DNA from: Bacillota bacterium
GTDB lineage: Bacteria > Bacillota_I > Bacilli_A > Erysipelotrichales > Erysipelotrichaceae
Length of the DNA: 61,693 nt
Direction of reading: 5' to 3'
Assembly: GCA_023388535.1 (NCBI GenBank)
Contig: JAEWFZ010000041.1
Span: forward strand, 1-61,693
The notes under the pieces were generated by a model that saw nothing but the letters and a program-made list of their open reading frames with translations, had not been told where the DNA came from and ran no database searches. Shown in pieces: positions 49,528 through 58,515 of this stretch (the first letter of the stretch is position 1; every line of letters starts with the position of its first letter). A program made the translations under genes and the position numbers.

Positions 49528-50850
49528 ATGAAAAAGACCGTCTTATTTCGAACCTATCGCAGTAGTGAAGCTAGTTTTCCTTTCGACAAGACGTTTGCGG
49601 TGGGCTTATTACCGGTTGGAAATCAACCCAATCTCATTCGTACTATTAAACTAGTAAAATCGCTTGTAGGCGAAGTAGACATTCGCGTCCTCGTTGAAGA
49701 TCGACTAGAGGACTACCGACATGCTTTACAGGATATAGAAGTTCAGCTGTTTAGTGATTTGGAGCAAGCCATCGCTAAGGTTGAATCTTTAATTATATTG
49801 GATGTAAATTATTATTTCGATGCGGCGAGTTTGGCTAAAATAATGGAAGCAGAGAGTAATCTAGTCTTTGTTCAAGAAAAGAACGAGCAATTTAAATCCA
49901 TTCATGGCTTTGGCGTAAAAGTCGATGGCAATCGTTTAACAAAAGTTTACGGTCATGCTCGCGACCATTATGTCGACTTTCTTTTAGCTGGTGCGATGGT
50001 ATTAGATAAGGCTGTCTTAGATCAATTAACGAAAACGCCTTTAGGCATGTCCGAGCTTTCTACTGGCGGCATGCCACCACAAAAACTCTATCTGGAAAAC
50101 GTGCTAACTCAAGCTTTAAAGAAAGGGATTGAAATCAAGTTTCATAAGTTTGATAAATTAGTTTTAGATATTAGTTATCCATGGAATTTACTTGAAGCTA
50201 ACCAACTCGAGACTAAACAGAAAGTAGAAATGAAGTATCAACCCCAGCAAGTGGATACTTCAAGCAAGGTCTTGGGTAAATTGTCAATGCAAGAAGATAG
50301 CCAAATTCAATATAATTGTGTAGTTAAAGATAATGTCCGTATCGGTAAAAATACCAAGATTGCTCATGGGGTAATAATTGAAGACAATGTCATCATTGGC
50401 GACGATTGTCAGATTAATCATTATGCCTACATTGCCAAGAATACGGTGATTGGTAATGGGGTGAAATTGGGATTTCATAGCGAAGTGGGTGGTTTAATTA
50501 TGGATTATGCTGCTATTGTTCACCAATCTGAAATCTATGGAGTTATCGGTCGCTATGTTGATATTGGAGCGGGCACTTTGGTTGGAAATTTGAGATTCGA
50601 TGATCAAAACACAGCGATTAATGTCAATGGTCGAAGAATGTCAAATCAATCTACCAGCATGGCTTTTGTGGGTGATTATTCAAGAACTGGAATCGGTAAT
50701 ATTATTTTACCGGGTGTGAGAATTGGTTCCTATTGTGCAATTGGTCCGGGAGTTATTATGGATCAGGATGCGCCACACGAGACTTTGGTCATGGTCAATC
50801 AAGAAAAAGTCTTTAAATCTTGGAAACCAGCAAAATATAATTGGAAATAG
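49528..50850 (+). CDS. GlmU-like protein: degenerate nucleotidyltransferase domain plus left-handed beta-helix
   Basis: The 440-residue protein joins an N-terminal nucleotidyltransferase-like domain (about 1-235) to a hexapeptide-repeat beta-helix (about 245-430, as in RIGKNTKIAHGVIIEDNVIIG). The N-terminal domain keeps LLPVGNQPNLIRTI but lacks the family's glycine-rich GxGTRMxP nucleotide-binding signature, so transfer activity is doubtful. The C-terminal GDYSRTGIGNIILPGVRIG resembles archaeal bifunctional sugar-1-phosphate transferases. It could be an acyl- or nucleotidyltransferase of unknown substrate. Last gene of the GntR-DeoC operon; the ribosome site AAAGGAGAC is strong. Confidence 0.75.
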   Translation: MKKTVLFRTYRSSEASFPFDKTFAVGLLPVGNQPNLIRTIKLVKSLVGEVDIRVLVEDRLEDYRHALQDIEVQLFSDLEQAIAKVESLIILDVNYYFDAASLAKIMEAESNLVFVQEKNEQFKSIHGFGVKVDGNRLTKVYGHARDHYVDFLLAGAMVLDKAVLDQLTKTPLGMSELSTGGMPPQKLYLENVLTQALKKGIEIKFHKFDKLVLDISYPWNLLEANQLETKQKVEMKYQPQQVDTSSKVLGKLSMQEDSQIQYNCVVKDNVRIGKNTKIAHGVIIEDNVIIGDDCQINHYAYIAKNTVIGNGVKLGFHSEVGGLIMDYAAIVHQSEIYGVIGRYVDIGAGTLVGNLRFDDQNTAINVNGRRMSNQSTSMAFVGDYSRTGIGNIILPGVRIGSYCAIGPGVIMDQDAPHETLVMVNQEKVFKSWKPAKYNWK

Positions 50851-50872
50851 CACGCTAGGTGCTATTTTTTTT
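50845..50872 (+). terminator. Rho-independent terminator
   Basis: AAATAGCAC and GTGCTATTT (50845-50853 with 50859-50867) pair over 9 bp with a 5-base loop, followed by a T-run. The stem overlaps the GlmU-like stop codon. Confidence 0.85.
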
Positions 50873-50905
50873 AGGAGTTATTGTTGTTAGTGCTTATATC
50901 AAACC

Positions 50906-51796
50906 ATGAAACATTTACTGAAAGTAGAAAACGTCACCAAATATTACGGACGTACTAAAGGCATTGAAAACCTCAGTTTTGAACTGAATCCTTCAGAAAT
51001 CATAGGCTTATGCGGCCATAATGGTAGTGGAAAAACGACGCTTTTTAGAGTTATTCTGGGTTTGTTAACCGCCACCGAAGGAAATATCTACTACGGTTCC
51101 GAGTTTGAGTCTTTGTCGACGTATTTTGGTTATATGCCCGAAGAACGTTCGATGTATAAAGATATAACCATCCAACAACTCCTAGAATATTTAGGTAAGT
51201 TAAAAAACATGGATCGCCAACAAATAGAATACGCTATTTTCAAATGGCTTAAGTTCTTTGCTTTAGAAACCCAAAAACATCGTAAATTACAAGAGCTTTC
51301 CAAAGGAAATCAACAAAAAGTACAGTTCATCTGTGCTTTGATTCATGATCCAAAAATTTTAATCCTTGACGAACCATTAACCGGCTTGGATTCTGTTAAT
51401 GTTCAGGTCTTCAAAGAAGCGATGCGGATGTTGATTCAACAAAAGAAAGCCGTTATTCTTTCCTCCCATCAATATGAAGAATTAGAACAATTCTGCGATA
51501 AAATCATCTTACTAAAACAGGGCCACCAAATTATCAATAGCACGTTGAAAGATCTGAAACAGAAATATCAAAAACGTTATATCTGGGTAAATCGCGACGC
51601 TTATCTAGATGAGATAGAAGTCTTAGGTGAACTAAAACGAGAAGCGATGGATAATTATCTGCGTTTTATTATCGATCATGAGGCCAACGCGAGACATGTC
51701 ATCGATGATCTCAATCAAATGGCTTCTGTTACTTATTTACGAAAAGAGATGATATCGTTGCGGGACTTAATCTTGGAAGCGAGCGAAGTCTTGTGA
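50906..51796 (+). CDS. ABC transporter ATP-binding protein (NatA-like)
   Basis: The 296-residue ATPase has Walker A GHNGSGKTT, Q-loop region YMPEERSMY, signature LSKGNQQKVQF, Walker B ILILDEPLTGLD and the switch histidine ILSSHQYEE. The YMPEERxMY pattern is typical of the NatA/EcsA-like exporters. It works with the permease encoded next (GTGA overlap). Export of sodium, peptides or drugs is possible. ATG 50906 has no ribosome site; an extended -10 TGCTTATAT (50891-50899) lies just before it. Confidence 0.88.
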   Translation: MKHLLKVENVTKYYGRTKGIENLSFELNPSEIIGLCGHNGSGKTTLFRVILGLLTATEGNIYYGSEFESLSTYFGYMPEERSMYKDITIQQLLEYLGKLKNMDRQQIEYAIFKWLKFFALETQKHRKLQELSKGNQQKVQFICALIHDPKILILDEPLTGLDSVNVQVFKEAMRMLIQQKKAVILSSHQYEELEQFCDKIILLKQGHQIINSTLKDLKQKYQKRYIWVNRDAYLDEIEVLGELKREAMDNYLRFIIDHEANARHVIDDLNQMASVTYLRKEMISLRDLILEASEVL

Positions 51797-52968
51797 AACA
51801 TCTCTTGTATTTTTCGTTGCGGCGTCGCTTTGTCAATCGAATGATGTTGTTTTTTGTCGTTATTATGACATTACTGGTTTTACTGATTGGGTTTGTTGAT
51901 CAGCTGGTTTTGAGTTTTAATCCAAAACTGAATGAAACCATCCGTATCAAACTAGAAAAATTCGATCAACAATTATTTGTCGATGAAGCAGATTATCCGT
52001 TTATTCTGGATGAGTTTGCTAGAATTCGCTTGGAGCAACACGACAATTATTATCTGATTAAAAGTCCGGATGCCATAGAACCTGCTGTCCAAGAACAAAT
52101 CAAATTATCGATATCTAAGTATCATTTTCAGCGACAGTATCAGGCCTTGCCCAAAGAGCAACAAAACAGTTTTAAGGCGTTATCAGAGGTAGATATTCGC
52201 GATGAGTTTTTAGCGCTTGATGATCATGCTCAAAAGCATCACTTAGCTTTCTATGGAATTACGGTCGTTTATTTTATGATGATCAGCTTTGCGGCGATGA
52301 TTTCACAAGAAATTATTGCTGAAAAACAATCGAATATTTTAGAATTGATTGGTACTTCAGTGCCTTTAAAGGTTCACTATTACTCTAAGATTTTAGGCGG
52401 TTGGTTATCGGTTCTGATTCAAGTCGGGCTTTTGGCATCGATTGTAGTTTTTGTTGTCTTGCTGAGGATTGTTTTTGATAATGGTAGTGGTTGGTTACAA
52501 TTTATGCGTCAGTTAAATTTGTTTACTTTTGAGTTTAACAGCATTACCGAGGGTTTGAGTTTGTTGCTTTCTAAAACTTCATTACTGGGTATAGTCTTTG
52601 TTTCTTTCCTTTATTTGTTTTTAGGTATCTTAACTTTGCAGATATTTTTAGTTCGCTTAACTTTAAAGGTAAAAAATATCGAGGAGGCGGCTTCGATCCA
52701 ATCACCGGTGTATATTGTTTTGTTGTTTATGTATTATGGGGCTATGTTTTTAAATAATCCTAATTCAATGCAGTCTGGACTAGCTATGTATTTGAGCTTT
52801 TTTCCTTTCTTTTCGATGATATTTATGCCAGCACGAATTTTACTGTATGCGGTGGGTTGGTTTCAGTTGTTAGTATCTTTGGTTTTATCACTAACTTGCT
52901 TTCTTTATATTCTGATTAGCACGAGAGACCTTTACGAAAGCCACATTTTAGTGGGTTTTCAAGATTGA
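51793..52968 (+). CDS. ABC transporter permease (ABC-2 / NatB type)
   Basis: The 391-residue membrane protein has one N-terminal segment (about 15-35), a large extracytoplasmic region (about 40-150), then five or six membrane segments. The motif SQEIIAEKQSNILELIGTS is the ABC-2 permease signature found in NatB. It starts with GTG overlapping the ATPase stop, so the pair is co-translated. The stop is TGA. Confidence 0.85.
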   Translation: MKHLLYFSLRRRFVNRMMLFFVVIMTLLVLLIGFVDQLVLSFNPKLNETIRIKLEKFDQQLFVDEADYPFILDEFARIRLEQHDNYYLIKSPDAIEPAVQEQIKLSISKYHFQRQYQALPKEQQNSFKALSEVDIRDEFLALDDHAQKHHLAFYGITVVYFMMISFAAMISQEIIAEKQSNILELIGTSVPLKVHYYSKILGGWLSVLIQVGLLASIVVFVVLLRIVFDNGSGWLQFMRQLNLFTFEFNSITEGLSLLLSKTSLLGIVFVSFLYLFLGILTLQIFLVRLTLKVKNIEEAASIQSPVYIVLLFMYYGAMFLNNPNSMQSGLAMYLSFFPFFSMIFMPARILLYAVGWFQLLVSLVLSLTCFLYILISTRDLYESHILVGFQD

Positions 52969-53008
52969 CTTTGTGAGAATTCGATAATTAATAACTAGTA
53001 TAAACAGA

Positions 53009-53037
53009 TTGACATAGTTTTACTAAAAGCATATAAT
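53009..53037 (+). promoter_or_regulatory. Perfect consensus promoter of the lipoprotein gene
   Basis: TTGACA (53009-53014) and TATAAT (53032-53037) are separated by exactly 17 bases, 29 bases before the ATG. With a strong ribosome site this predicts high expression. Confidence 0.9.
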
Positions 53038-53066
53038 ATTCATGCTAGAGGAGGAAGAATAACAAT

Positions 53067-54158
53067 ATGAAAAAATTATTTCTAGTACTTATAGCATTAT
53101 TGCTATTAGTTTCTTGTGGTCCTAAAAACCCAGCTGAAACACCTGCAGAAACTCCTGCGGAAACACCAGTTGAAACACCAAAAGAAACTGAAACTGAACC
53201 ATCAGGAGCTAAAAAATACAAAGTTGGATTAGCTTCCGCAACAGCTGCTAGAGTTACAGACGCATCCGAAGATGCTGAAGGTTCTGTACAATTCAATACA
53301 ACTATGGCTGCTCTATTATTAGATGCTGAAGGAAAAATAGTTGACGTTAAAATTGACGTAGCCCAAAATAGCGTAAAAGTTAATACTAAGGGTGAAGCTA
53401 CTGATCCTGAAAAAACACCTTCTAAATTAGAAAAGAAGGAAGAATATGGCATGAAAGGCCAATCTGGTATTGGTAAAGAATGGTATGAACAAGCTGCTGC
53501 TTTAGAAGAGTGGATGAAAGGTCAAACCGTTGAAGAAGTTTTAAAAGTTAAAACTGAAGAACGTGATGCTAACCACAAACACGTACCAGCAGAAGAACCA
53601 TTAAAAGCTTCTGTAACTATTACAATTGAATCTTATTTAGATGCTGTTAAAAAAGCTTCTGAAGCTTTAGTTGAAGTTGAAGGCGAAGTTGCTAAATTCG
53701 GTTTCGCTAATACTACTAAATTCTCAACTAAGAATGCTAGCGAAGATGCTAAAGGTTCAACCCAAGCTAATACAGACTTCGTAGTTACCTTATTAGATGC
53801 TGAAGGCAAAGTAGTTTATGCTAAGAACGACGTTTCTCAACAAAAAGTTGAATTCAACGAAGAAGGAAAATTCGATGAATTTAAAGAAATCGGTTCTAAA
53901 CACGTACGTAAAGAAGACTATGGTATGGTCGGACGTTCCGAAATCGGAAAAGAATGGTTCGAACAAGCCAACGCTCTTAACGAATGGATGAAGGGTAAAA
54001 CCTTAGCTGAAATCAAAGCTGTTCCAACCGAAAAACGCGATGATGCTCATCCAATGGTTCCAACTGGAGACGATCTTAAATCTTCAGTTACCATCACCAT
54101 TAACAGCTACTTAGAAGTTCTAGAAAAAGCTGTCAATGCTGCTGTAGACGTAAAGTAA
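53067..54158 (+). CDS. Lipoprotein with two tandem domains (FMN-binding-like family, role unknown)
   Basis: The 363-residue exported lipoprotein has a lipobox (LLVSC, Cys17) and a linker of PAETP repeats (about 21-45). Two homologous domains of about 150 residues follow (about 50-200 and 207-360). Each has DAEG, KEEYGM or KEDYGM, then IGKEWYEQA or IGKEWFEQA, then SVTITI. Proteins with this IGKEWYEQA block occur widely in gut Firmicutes, usually as hypothetical or FMN-binding-like lipoproteins; the function is not established. The perfect promoter, strong ribosome site and terminator suggest an abundant surface protein. Confidence 0.8.
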   Translation: MKKLFLVLIALLLLVSCGPKNPAETPAETPAETPVETPKETETEPSGAKKYKVGLASATAARVTDASEDAEGSVQFNTTMAALLLDAEGKIVDVKIDVAQNSVKVNTKGEATDPEKTPSKLEKKEEYGMKGQSGIGKEWYEQAAALEEWMKGQTVEEVLKVKTEERDANHKHVPAEEPLKASVTITIESYLDAVKKASEALVEVEGEVAKFGFANTTKFSTKNASEDAKGSTQANTDFVVTLLDAEGKVVYAKNDVSQQKVEFNEEGKFDEFKEIGSKHVRKEDYGMVGRSEIGKEWFEQANALNEWMKGKTLAEIKAVPTEKRDDAHPMVPTGDDLKSSVTITINSYLEVLEKAVNAAVDVK

Positions 54159-54178
54159 GTCTTTAAATTAACTAAATG

Positions 54179-54207
54179 AAAAGCAATTCTTCGGAATTGC
54201 TTTTTTT
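54179..54207. terminator. Rho-independent terminator with UUCG tetraloop
   Basis: An 11-bp perfect stem (54179-54189 with 54194-54204) closes a C-TTCG-G tetraloop and is followed by a T-run that reaches the stop of the leftward rarA. It may act in both directions. Confidence 0.9.
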
Positions 54208-55465
54208 AACGTTTATTCCATGATTTTATATCACTGGTACGCCGTATAGATTTGAGTTTTTGGTAATTATCGTGATAGGTTTTTTCAATCGAATTAAGGT
54301 TTTCTGGAATATAGTATTCTTCTTCCTTAATATCTTCTGGTAAATATTGTAAGGTATGCCATTGATCGGCCTTACTGTAATCGTATTTTTCATCGTCTTG
54401 TTTGTTTACTGGAGTCAAGACTAGATAATCAGGCATCGGATGGGATTTTTTTCTAACCGTTTGTAAAGCGCGATCAATACTATGGATGGCGCTTTTTGAC
54501 TTTGGGGATAGCGCTAATTCGATGACTACATTGGCTAAAGGAATTCGTGCTTCGGGCATGCCAACCCGCTTGGCCACCTCACAAGCATTGAGTACCCGAG
54601 AAACCAGATTTGGATTGGCTAAGCCGATATCTTCGTAGGCGGTAACCGTCAATCGTCGTTCGATTGAAATCAGATCGCCAACTTCCAAAAGAATCGCTAG
54701 ATAATAGAGGGCAGCGTTGACATCGCTACCACGAATTGACTTTTGAAACGCGGATAAGGTATTAAAGTAATTAGAATCAGCGCTATCAAAAGCAATATTG
54801 GCGTGCGCATGGATTTTTTCCAAGACCTCTTTGGTTATCTCAGTATCGCTAGCATTAATGCCAGCTAATTCAATGAGATTGAGCGCATATCGAGAATCGC
54901 CATTGGATTGTTGAGCAACAATTCGTTTGGCTTCATCACTAATTTTGATTTGATTATTAAACCCCAAAGGATGCTGGATCGCGCGATTGATGATCGTTTC
55001 TATATCTTGAGGCGTTAATTCTTTAAATTCTACCAGATGGGTCCTTGAGCGAATTGCAGGATTAATAGCAAAATAAGGATTCGCCGTTGTCGCTCCAATT
55101 AAGGTAATTAATCCGTTTTCTAGATGAGGTAATAAGGTATCTTGTTTATCCTTGTTGAGTCGATGGACTTCATCCATGATGAGAACTAATCCATTGGTCA
55201 TTTTCGCTTCGTAGTAGATGTCGGTTAAATCCTTCTTCGAATCGGTAACAGCATTAAATAGTCGATAGGGTCGATTAAGCGCTTCAGCCAAGATCAACGC
55301 AGCGGTTGTTTTTCCAGATCCGGGCGGACCAAAAAACACCATTGATGGCAAGGTTTCGTTTTCAACAAGATTAACTAAAAGACCATCATTTCCGAATAGA
55401 TGGGGTTGGCCGATGATTTCATTTAATTGTTGTGGTCTGATGCGCGAGGCTAAAGGTTCTTTCAT
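54206..55465 (-). CDS. rarA: Replication-associated recombination protein A (MgsA/RarA)
   Basis: This 419-residue AAA+ ATPase of the clamp-loader type has Walker A FFGPPGSGKTT, Walker B LIMDEVHRLNKDKQ, sensor 1 GATTANPYF, and the C-terminal tetramerisation region SLYYLAILLE-like. The opening PLASRIRPQQLNEIIGQ is classic. RarA acts at stalled replication forks with SSB. It is read leftward, convergent with the lipoprotein gene. CGGAGTGAT precedes ATG 55465. Confidence 0.95.
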   Translation of the reverse strand: MKEPLASRIRPQQLNEIIGQPHLFGNDGLLVNLVENETLPSMVFFGPPGSGKTTAALILAEALNRPYRLFNAVTDSKKDLTDIYYEAKMTNGLVLIMDEVHRLNKDKQDTLLPHLENGLITLIGATTANPYFAINPAIRSRTHLVEFKELTPQDIETIINRAIQHPLGFNNQIKISDEAKRIVAQQSNGDSRYALNLIELAGINASDTEITKEVLEKIHAHANIAFDSADSNYFNTLSAFQKSIRGSDVNAALYYLAILLEVGDLISIERRLTVTAYEDIGLANPNLVSRVLNACEVAKRVGMPEARIPLANVVIELALSPKSKSAIHSIDRALQTVRKKSHPMPDYLVLTPVNKQDDEKYDYSKADQWHTLQYLPEDIKEEEYYIPENLNSIEKTYHDNYQKLKSIRRTSDIKSWNKR

Positions 55466-55545
55466 ACTATCACTCCGTAGTCTTAGTATATCATTTAAGC
55501 GATTGTCTTAGTGATTACTAGTTCTAAATAAGGTACAATAGAGAC

Positions 55546-55992
55546 ATGAAAGTAATCGTTCAAAGAGTATCGGAAGCAGCCTGCCTTGTCGATTCGGAAA
55601 TCGTTTCAAAGATAGATAAAGGCTATCTTTTATTGGTAGCTATGGAAGCCAACGATAGCGAAGCAGAGCTACAATGGATGGCTAAAAAAATCTCTGGTTT
55701 GAGAATATTTGAGGATGAAAATCAAAAGATGAATCTAAATATCCATCAAGTAAATGGATCGATTTTATCAATCTCTCAATTTACCTTAGCCGGTCATGTT
55801 GAAAAAGGGAATCGACCAAGCTTTACAAAGGCTATGGAACCGCAACAGGCCAACGCTTATTACCAAAAATTTAATCAATTGCTGCGAGAACATGACCTTC
55901 AAGTTGAGGAAGGTATTTTCCAAAGTCATATGCAGATATCATTAATCAATGATGGGCCCGTTACCATTTTAATAGAAAGAGGAAATACATGA
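55546..55992 (+). CDS. dtd: D-aminoacyl-tRNA deacylase
   Basis: The 148-residue enzyme removes D-amino acids mischarged on tRNA. Family motifs are MKVIVQRVSEAACLV at the start, SQFTLAGHVEKGNRPSF (active-site Ser/Gln-Phe-Thr) and NDGPVTILIE (Gly-Pro motif). No ribosome site precedes ATG 55546: TACAAT (55534-55539) ends six bases before it, so the message could be leaderless. The stop overlaps the folD start. Confidence 0.95.
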   Translation: MKVIVQRVSEAACLVDSEIVSKIDKGYLLLVAMEANDSEAELQWMAKKISGLRIFEDENQKMNLNIHQVNGSILSISQFTLAGHVEKGNRPSFTKAMEPQQANAYYQKFNQLLREHDLQVEEGIFQSHMQISLINDGPVTILIERGNT

Positions 55993-56837
55993 GTACAATA
56001 ATGAGTGGCAGAAAACTTCGCGACGAAAAAATCAACAAAATCGCCGAAAAAGTAGTTGAGTATAAGGCTCAAGGTAAACGAGCACCACATTTAGCCGTCG
56101 TTTTAGTAGGTGATAACCCAGCCTCGATTACCTATATCAAAAACAAACAAATTGCTTGTAAAAAAGCCGGTTATACCTCAAGCAAATATGAGCTTGATCA
56201 TGATACTACGCAAGCGAAACTGAATGCTTTAATTGATCACTTAAATAATGATCCGGATGTTGATGGTATACTAGTACAGTTTCCAATTCCAAAGCACCTC
56301 AGCCAACAAGAAACCATCGAACGGATATCACCAGAAAAAGATGTCGATGGACTTCACCCAATTAATGTAGCTAGTTTAGTCTTAAATAAACCTGGTCTTA
56401 TTCCATGTACACCAAAAGGTATCGTAGAGATTTTGAAAAAACACGAAGCCCCTATGTCTGGAAAACTATGCGTTGTTGTCGGCCGTTCCAACTTAGTGGG
56501 TCGTCCGGCTTTCCAGTTAATGTCAAACGAAGATTGTACCGTTGTTTTATGCCATTCCAAGACCGAAGATTTAAAAGCTTTGACAAAGATGGCAGATATA
56601 TTAATTGTAGCTATGGGTCAACCTCAATACATCACTGAAGATTATGTTAAAGAAGGGGTAGTTTTAGTTGATGTTGGAATTCATAATATTGATGGTAAAA
56701 TAGTGGGGGATTGTGCCACAAGCGCGTATCAAAAAGCCGCTTTGTACACGCCAGTACCCGGAGGAATTGGTCCGATGACGATTGCTAGTCTTTTGGAAAA
56801 CACCCTTCAAATATATGAGGCTAACTATGTCCAATAG
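55989..56837 (+). CDS. folD: Methylenetetrahydrofolate dehydrogenase/cyclohydrolase
   Basis: The 282-residue bifunctional enzyme interconverts 5,10-methylene- and 10-formyl-tetrahydrofolate with NADP. Signatures are VGDNPASITYIKNKQ (catalytic Lys in the YxxxK motif), VQFPIPKHL, GRSNLVGRP and PVPGGIGPMTIASL. It overlaps dtd by 4 bases and is overlapped by the DUF951 gene. Confidence 0.95.
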   Translation: MSTIMSGRKLRDEKINKIAEKVVEYKAQGKRAPHLAVVLVGDNPASITYIKNKQIACKKAGYTSSKYELDHDTTQAKLNALIDHLNNDPDVDGILVQFPIPKHLSQQETIERISPEKDVDGLHPINVASLVLNKPGLIPCTPKGIVEILKKHEAPMSGKLCVVVGRSNLVGRPAFQLMSNEDCTVVLCHSKTEDLKALTKMADILIVAMGQPQYITEDYVKEGVVLVDVGIHNIDGKIVGDCATSAYQKAALYTPVPGGIGPMTIASLLENTLQIYEANYVQ

Positions 56838-57039
56838 AAAAGTATTCAATCTTGGTGACATTGTTGAGATGAAAAAACAACACCCTTGTAAAAAATCAAA
56901 TGAATTTGAGATTACGAGAATGGGAGCCGATATCAAAATAAAGTGCTTAGGTTGTGGAGCCCAGATTATGATGGACCGCTTTGAGTTTCAAAGAAAAATG
57001 AAGCGTGTCGTAAAAGTAGCACAACCAGAGGAGAATTAA
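56827..57039 (+). CDS. DUF951 family protein
   Basis: The 70-residue protein has NLGDIVEMKKQHPCKKS, FEITRMGADIKIKCLGCGAQIMM and a basic end. This is the DUF951 pattern, with three cysteines suggesting metal binding. The family lies beside ychF in many Firmicutes; its function is unknown, perhaps linked to translation. ATG 56827 has GAGG six bases upstream. It overlaps folD by 11 bases and ychF by one. Confidence 0.85.
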   Translation: MSNRKVFNLGDIVEMKKQHPCKKSNEFEITRMGADIKIKCLGCGAQIMMDRFEFQRKMKRVVKVAQPEEN

Positions 57040-58136
57040 TGTCATTAACTGCAGGTATAGTCGGGCTTCCCAATGTAGGGAAGTCCACCTTATTTAACGC
57101 CATCACTAAATCGCAAGTAGAAGCTGCGAACTATCCTTTCGCAACCATCGATAAAAACGTCGGGGTTGTCACCGTACCGGATGAGCGGGTTAAACGTTTA
57201 TCCGAAATATTCAATCCCAAGAAAACCATTTATACCACCTTTGAATTTACCGATATAGCGGGATTAGTCGAAGGTGCTTCACAGGGTGAAGGCTTGGGGA
57301 ACAAATTTTTAGGTCATATTCGAGAAGTGGATGCGATTTGTCATGTGGTCCGCTGTTTTCATGATGTCGATATTACCCATGTTGCCGGTAAGGTGGATCC
57401 CATCTTAGATATTGAAGTGGTGGAATTAGAATTATTATTAGCGGATACCCAGACGATTGACAATCGCTTTGAAAAACTAGAAAAACGCTATAAAGTCGAC
57501 AAAAGTGTTGCTCAAGAATACAATGCCTTAAAGAAAATCAAAGCAGCTCTAGATGATGGAAAACCAGCTAGCTCGGTATCACTAGATGAAGAGGAAGAAA
57601 AACTAATAAATAGTTATCATCTATTAACCAAAAAGCCAATGATTTATGTCGCCAATATCGACGAAGAAGATGTCGCCAACCCAGAGAATAATCCCGATTA
57701 TCTTAAGGTTAAAGAATATGCGGCCAAAACCAATCGTAGCATTATAGCAATTAGCGCGCATATGGAAGAGGAATTATCTTCTTTAGATGATGAAGAGACA
57801 AGAGTTTTTCTTAAAGAACTCGGCTTGGATGCTTCAGGCTTGGATAAAATTATCTTTGAAGCGTATCGTATTTTAGGGTTGAAAACCTTTTTTACGGTGG
57901 GTGCTGATGAAGTCCGGGCTTGGACCTTTTATGAAGGTATGACCGCTCCGCAGTGTGCCGGTATAATTCATACCGATTTTCAACGAGGGTTTATCCGTGC
58001 CGAAGCCTATCATGTGGATGATATTTTTGAGTTGAAAACAGAACTTGCGATTAAGGAGAAAGGAAGACTTCGCTCTGAAGGAAAACAATACCTTGTAAAA
58101 GATGGCGATGTTCTTCATTTTCGTTTTAATGTGTAA
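57039..58136 (+). CDS. ychF: Redox-regulated ATPase YchF
   Basis: The 365-residue Obg-family P-loop protein has G1 GLPNVGKST, DIAGLVEGASQGEGLGN as switch II, a coiled-coil insertion (about 130-200), and the C-terminal TGS-like domain ending GDVLHFRFNV. YchF prefers ATP to GTP and binds the ribosome and stress factors. It follows DUF951 with TAATG overlap, in a run of housekeeping genes. Confidence 0.95.
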   Translation: MSLTAGIVGLPNVGKSTLFNAITKSQVEAANYPFATIDKNVGVVTVPDERVKRLSEIFNPKKTIYTTFEFTDIAGLVEGASQGEGLGNKFLGHIREVDAICHVVRCFHDVDITHVAGKVDPILDIEVVELELLLADTQTIDNRFEKLEKRYKVDKSVAQEYNALKKIKAALDDGKPASSVSLDEEEEKLINSYHLLTKKPMIYVANIDEEDVANPENNPDYLKVKEYAAKTNRSIIAISAHMEEELSSLDDEETRVFLKELGLDASGLDKIIFEAYRILGLKTFFTVGADEVRAWTFYEGMTAPQCAGIIHTDFQRGFIRAEAYHVDDIFELKTELAIKEKGRLRSEGKQYLVKDGDVLHFRFNV

Positions 58137-58149
58137 GGGTTTACTGTGA

Positions 58150-58155
58150 TATAAT
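58150..58155 (+). promoter_or_regulatory. -10 element before the c-di-AMP receptor gene
   Basis: TATAAT (58150-58155) with TG at 58147-58148 makes an extended -10 element, about 28 bases before ATG 58184. No clear -35 is seen. Confidence 0.5.
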
Positions 58156-58183
58156 TAGCGTAAGATATTAGGAGGACTAATGT

Positions 58184-58507
58184 ATGAAATTAATATTAGC
58201 TATTGTTTCAAATGATGATAGTTCAAGTGTAACGTCTACCTTAACAAAAGCCAATTTCCAAGTGACGCGACTAGCGACCACGGGTGGTTTTTTAAGAGCA
58301 GGTAATACAACTTTGATCGTTGGTACCGAAGACGATAGAGTGGACTATTGTATTGAACTAATTGGACAAGAATCAAAGAAACGCACGGAAATTGTTCCTT
58401 CCACAGCAAGTTACGATATTGGTAGATTTGCTTCATTCCCGGTAGAAGTTCCAGTAGGCGGAGCGACTATCTTTGTCATTGATGTTGAACAATTTCATAA
58501 ACTATAG
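58184..58507 (+). CDS. darA: Cyclic-di-AMP receptor, PII-like (PstA/DarA)
   Basis: The 107-residue protein has the PII-like fold of the c-di-AMP receptors DarA/PstA: MKLILAIVSNDDSSSVTSTL, TTGGFLRAGNTTLIVG (ligand-contacting loop) and VPVGGATIFV at the end. Such proteins bind c-di-AMP in Firmicutes; the downstream target is still unclear. AGGAGGA precedes the start. It is followed 8 bases later by pta. Confidence 0.9.
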   Translation: MKLILAIVSNDDSSSVTSTLTKANFQVTRLATTGGFLRAGNTTLIVGTEDDRVDYCIELIGQESKKRTEIVPSTASYDIGRFASFPVEVPVGGATIFVIDVEQFHKL

Positions 58508-58515
58508 GAGATAAT

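Noticed and set aside
53045..53452. A 135-residue leftward reading frame rich in Val/Ser/Gly inside the lipoprotein gene
   Set aside because: It is the antisense reflection of the PAETP repeats and domain 1, with no ribosome site or promoter; the sense gene has a perfect promoter and signal peptide.
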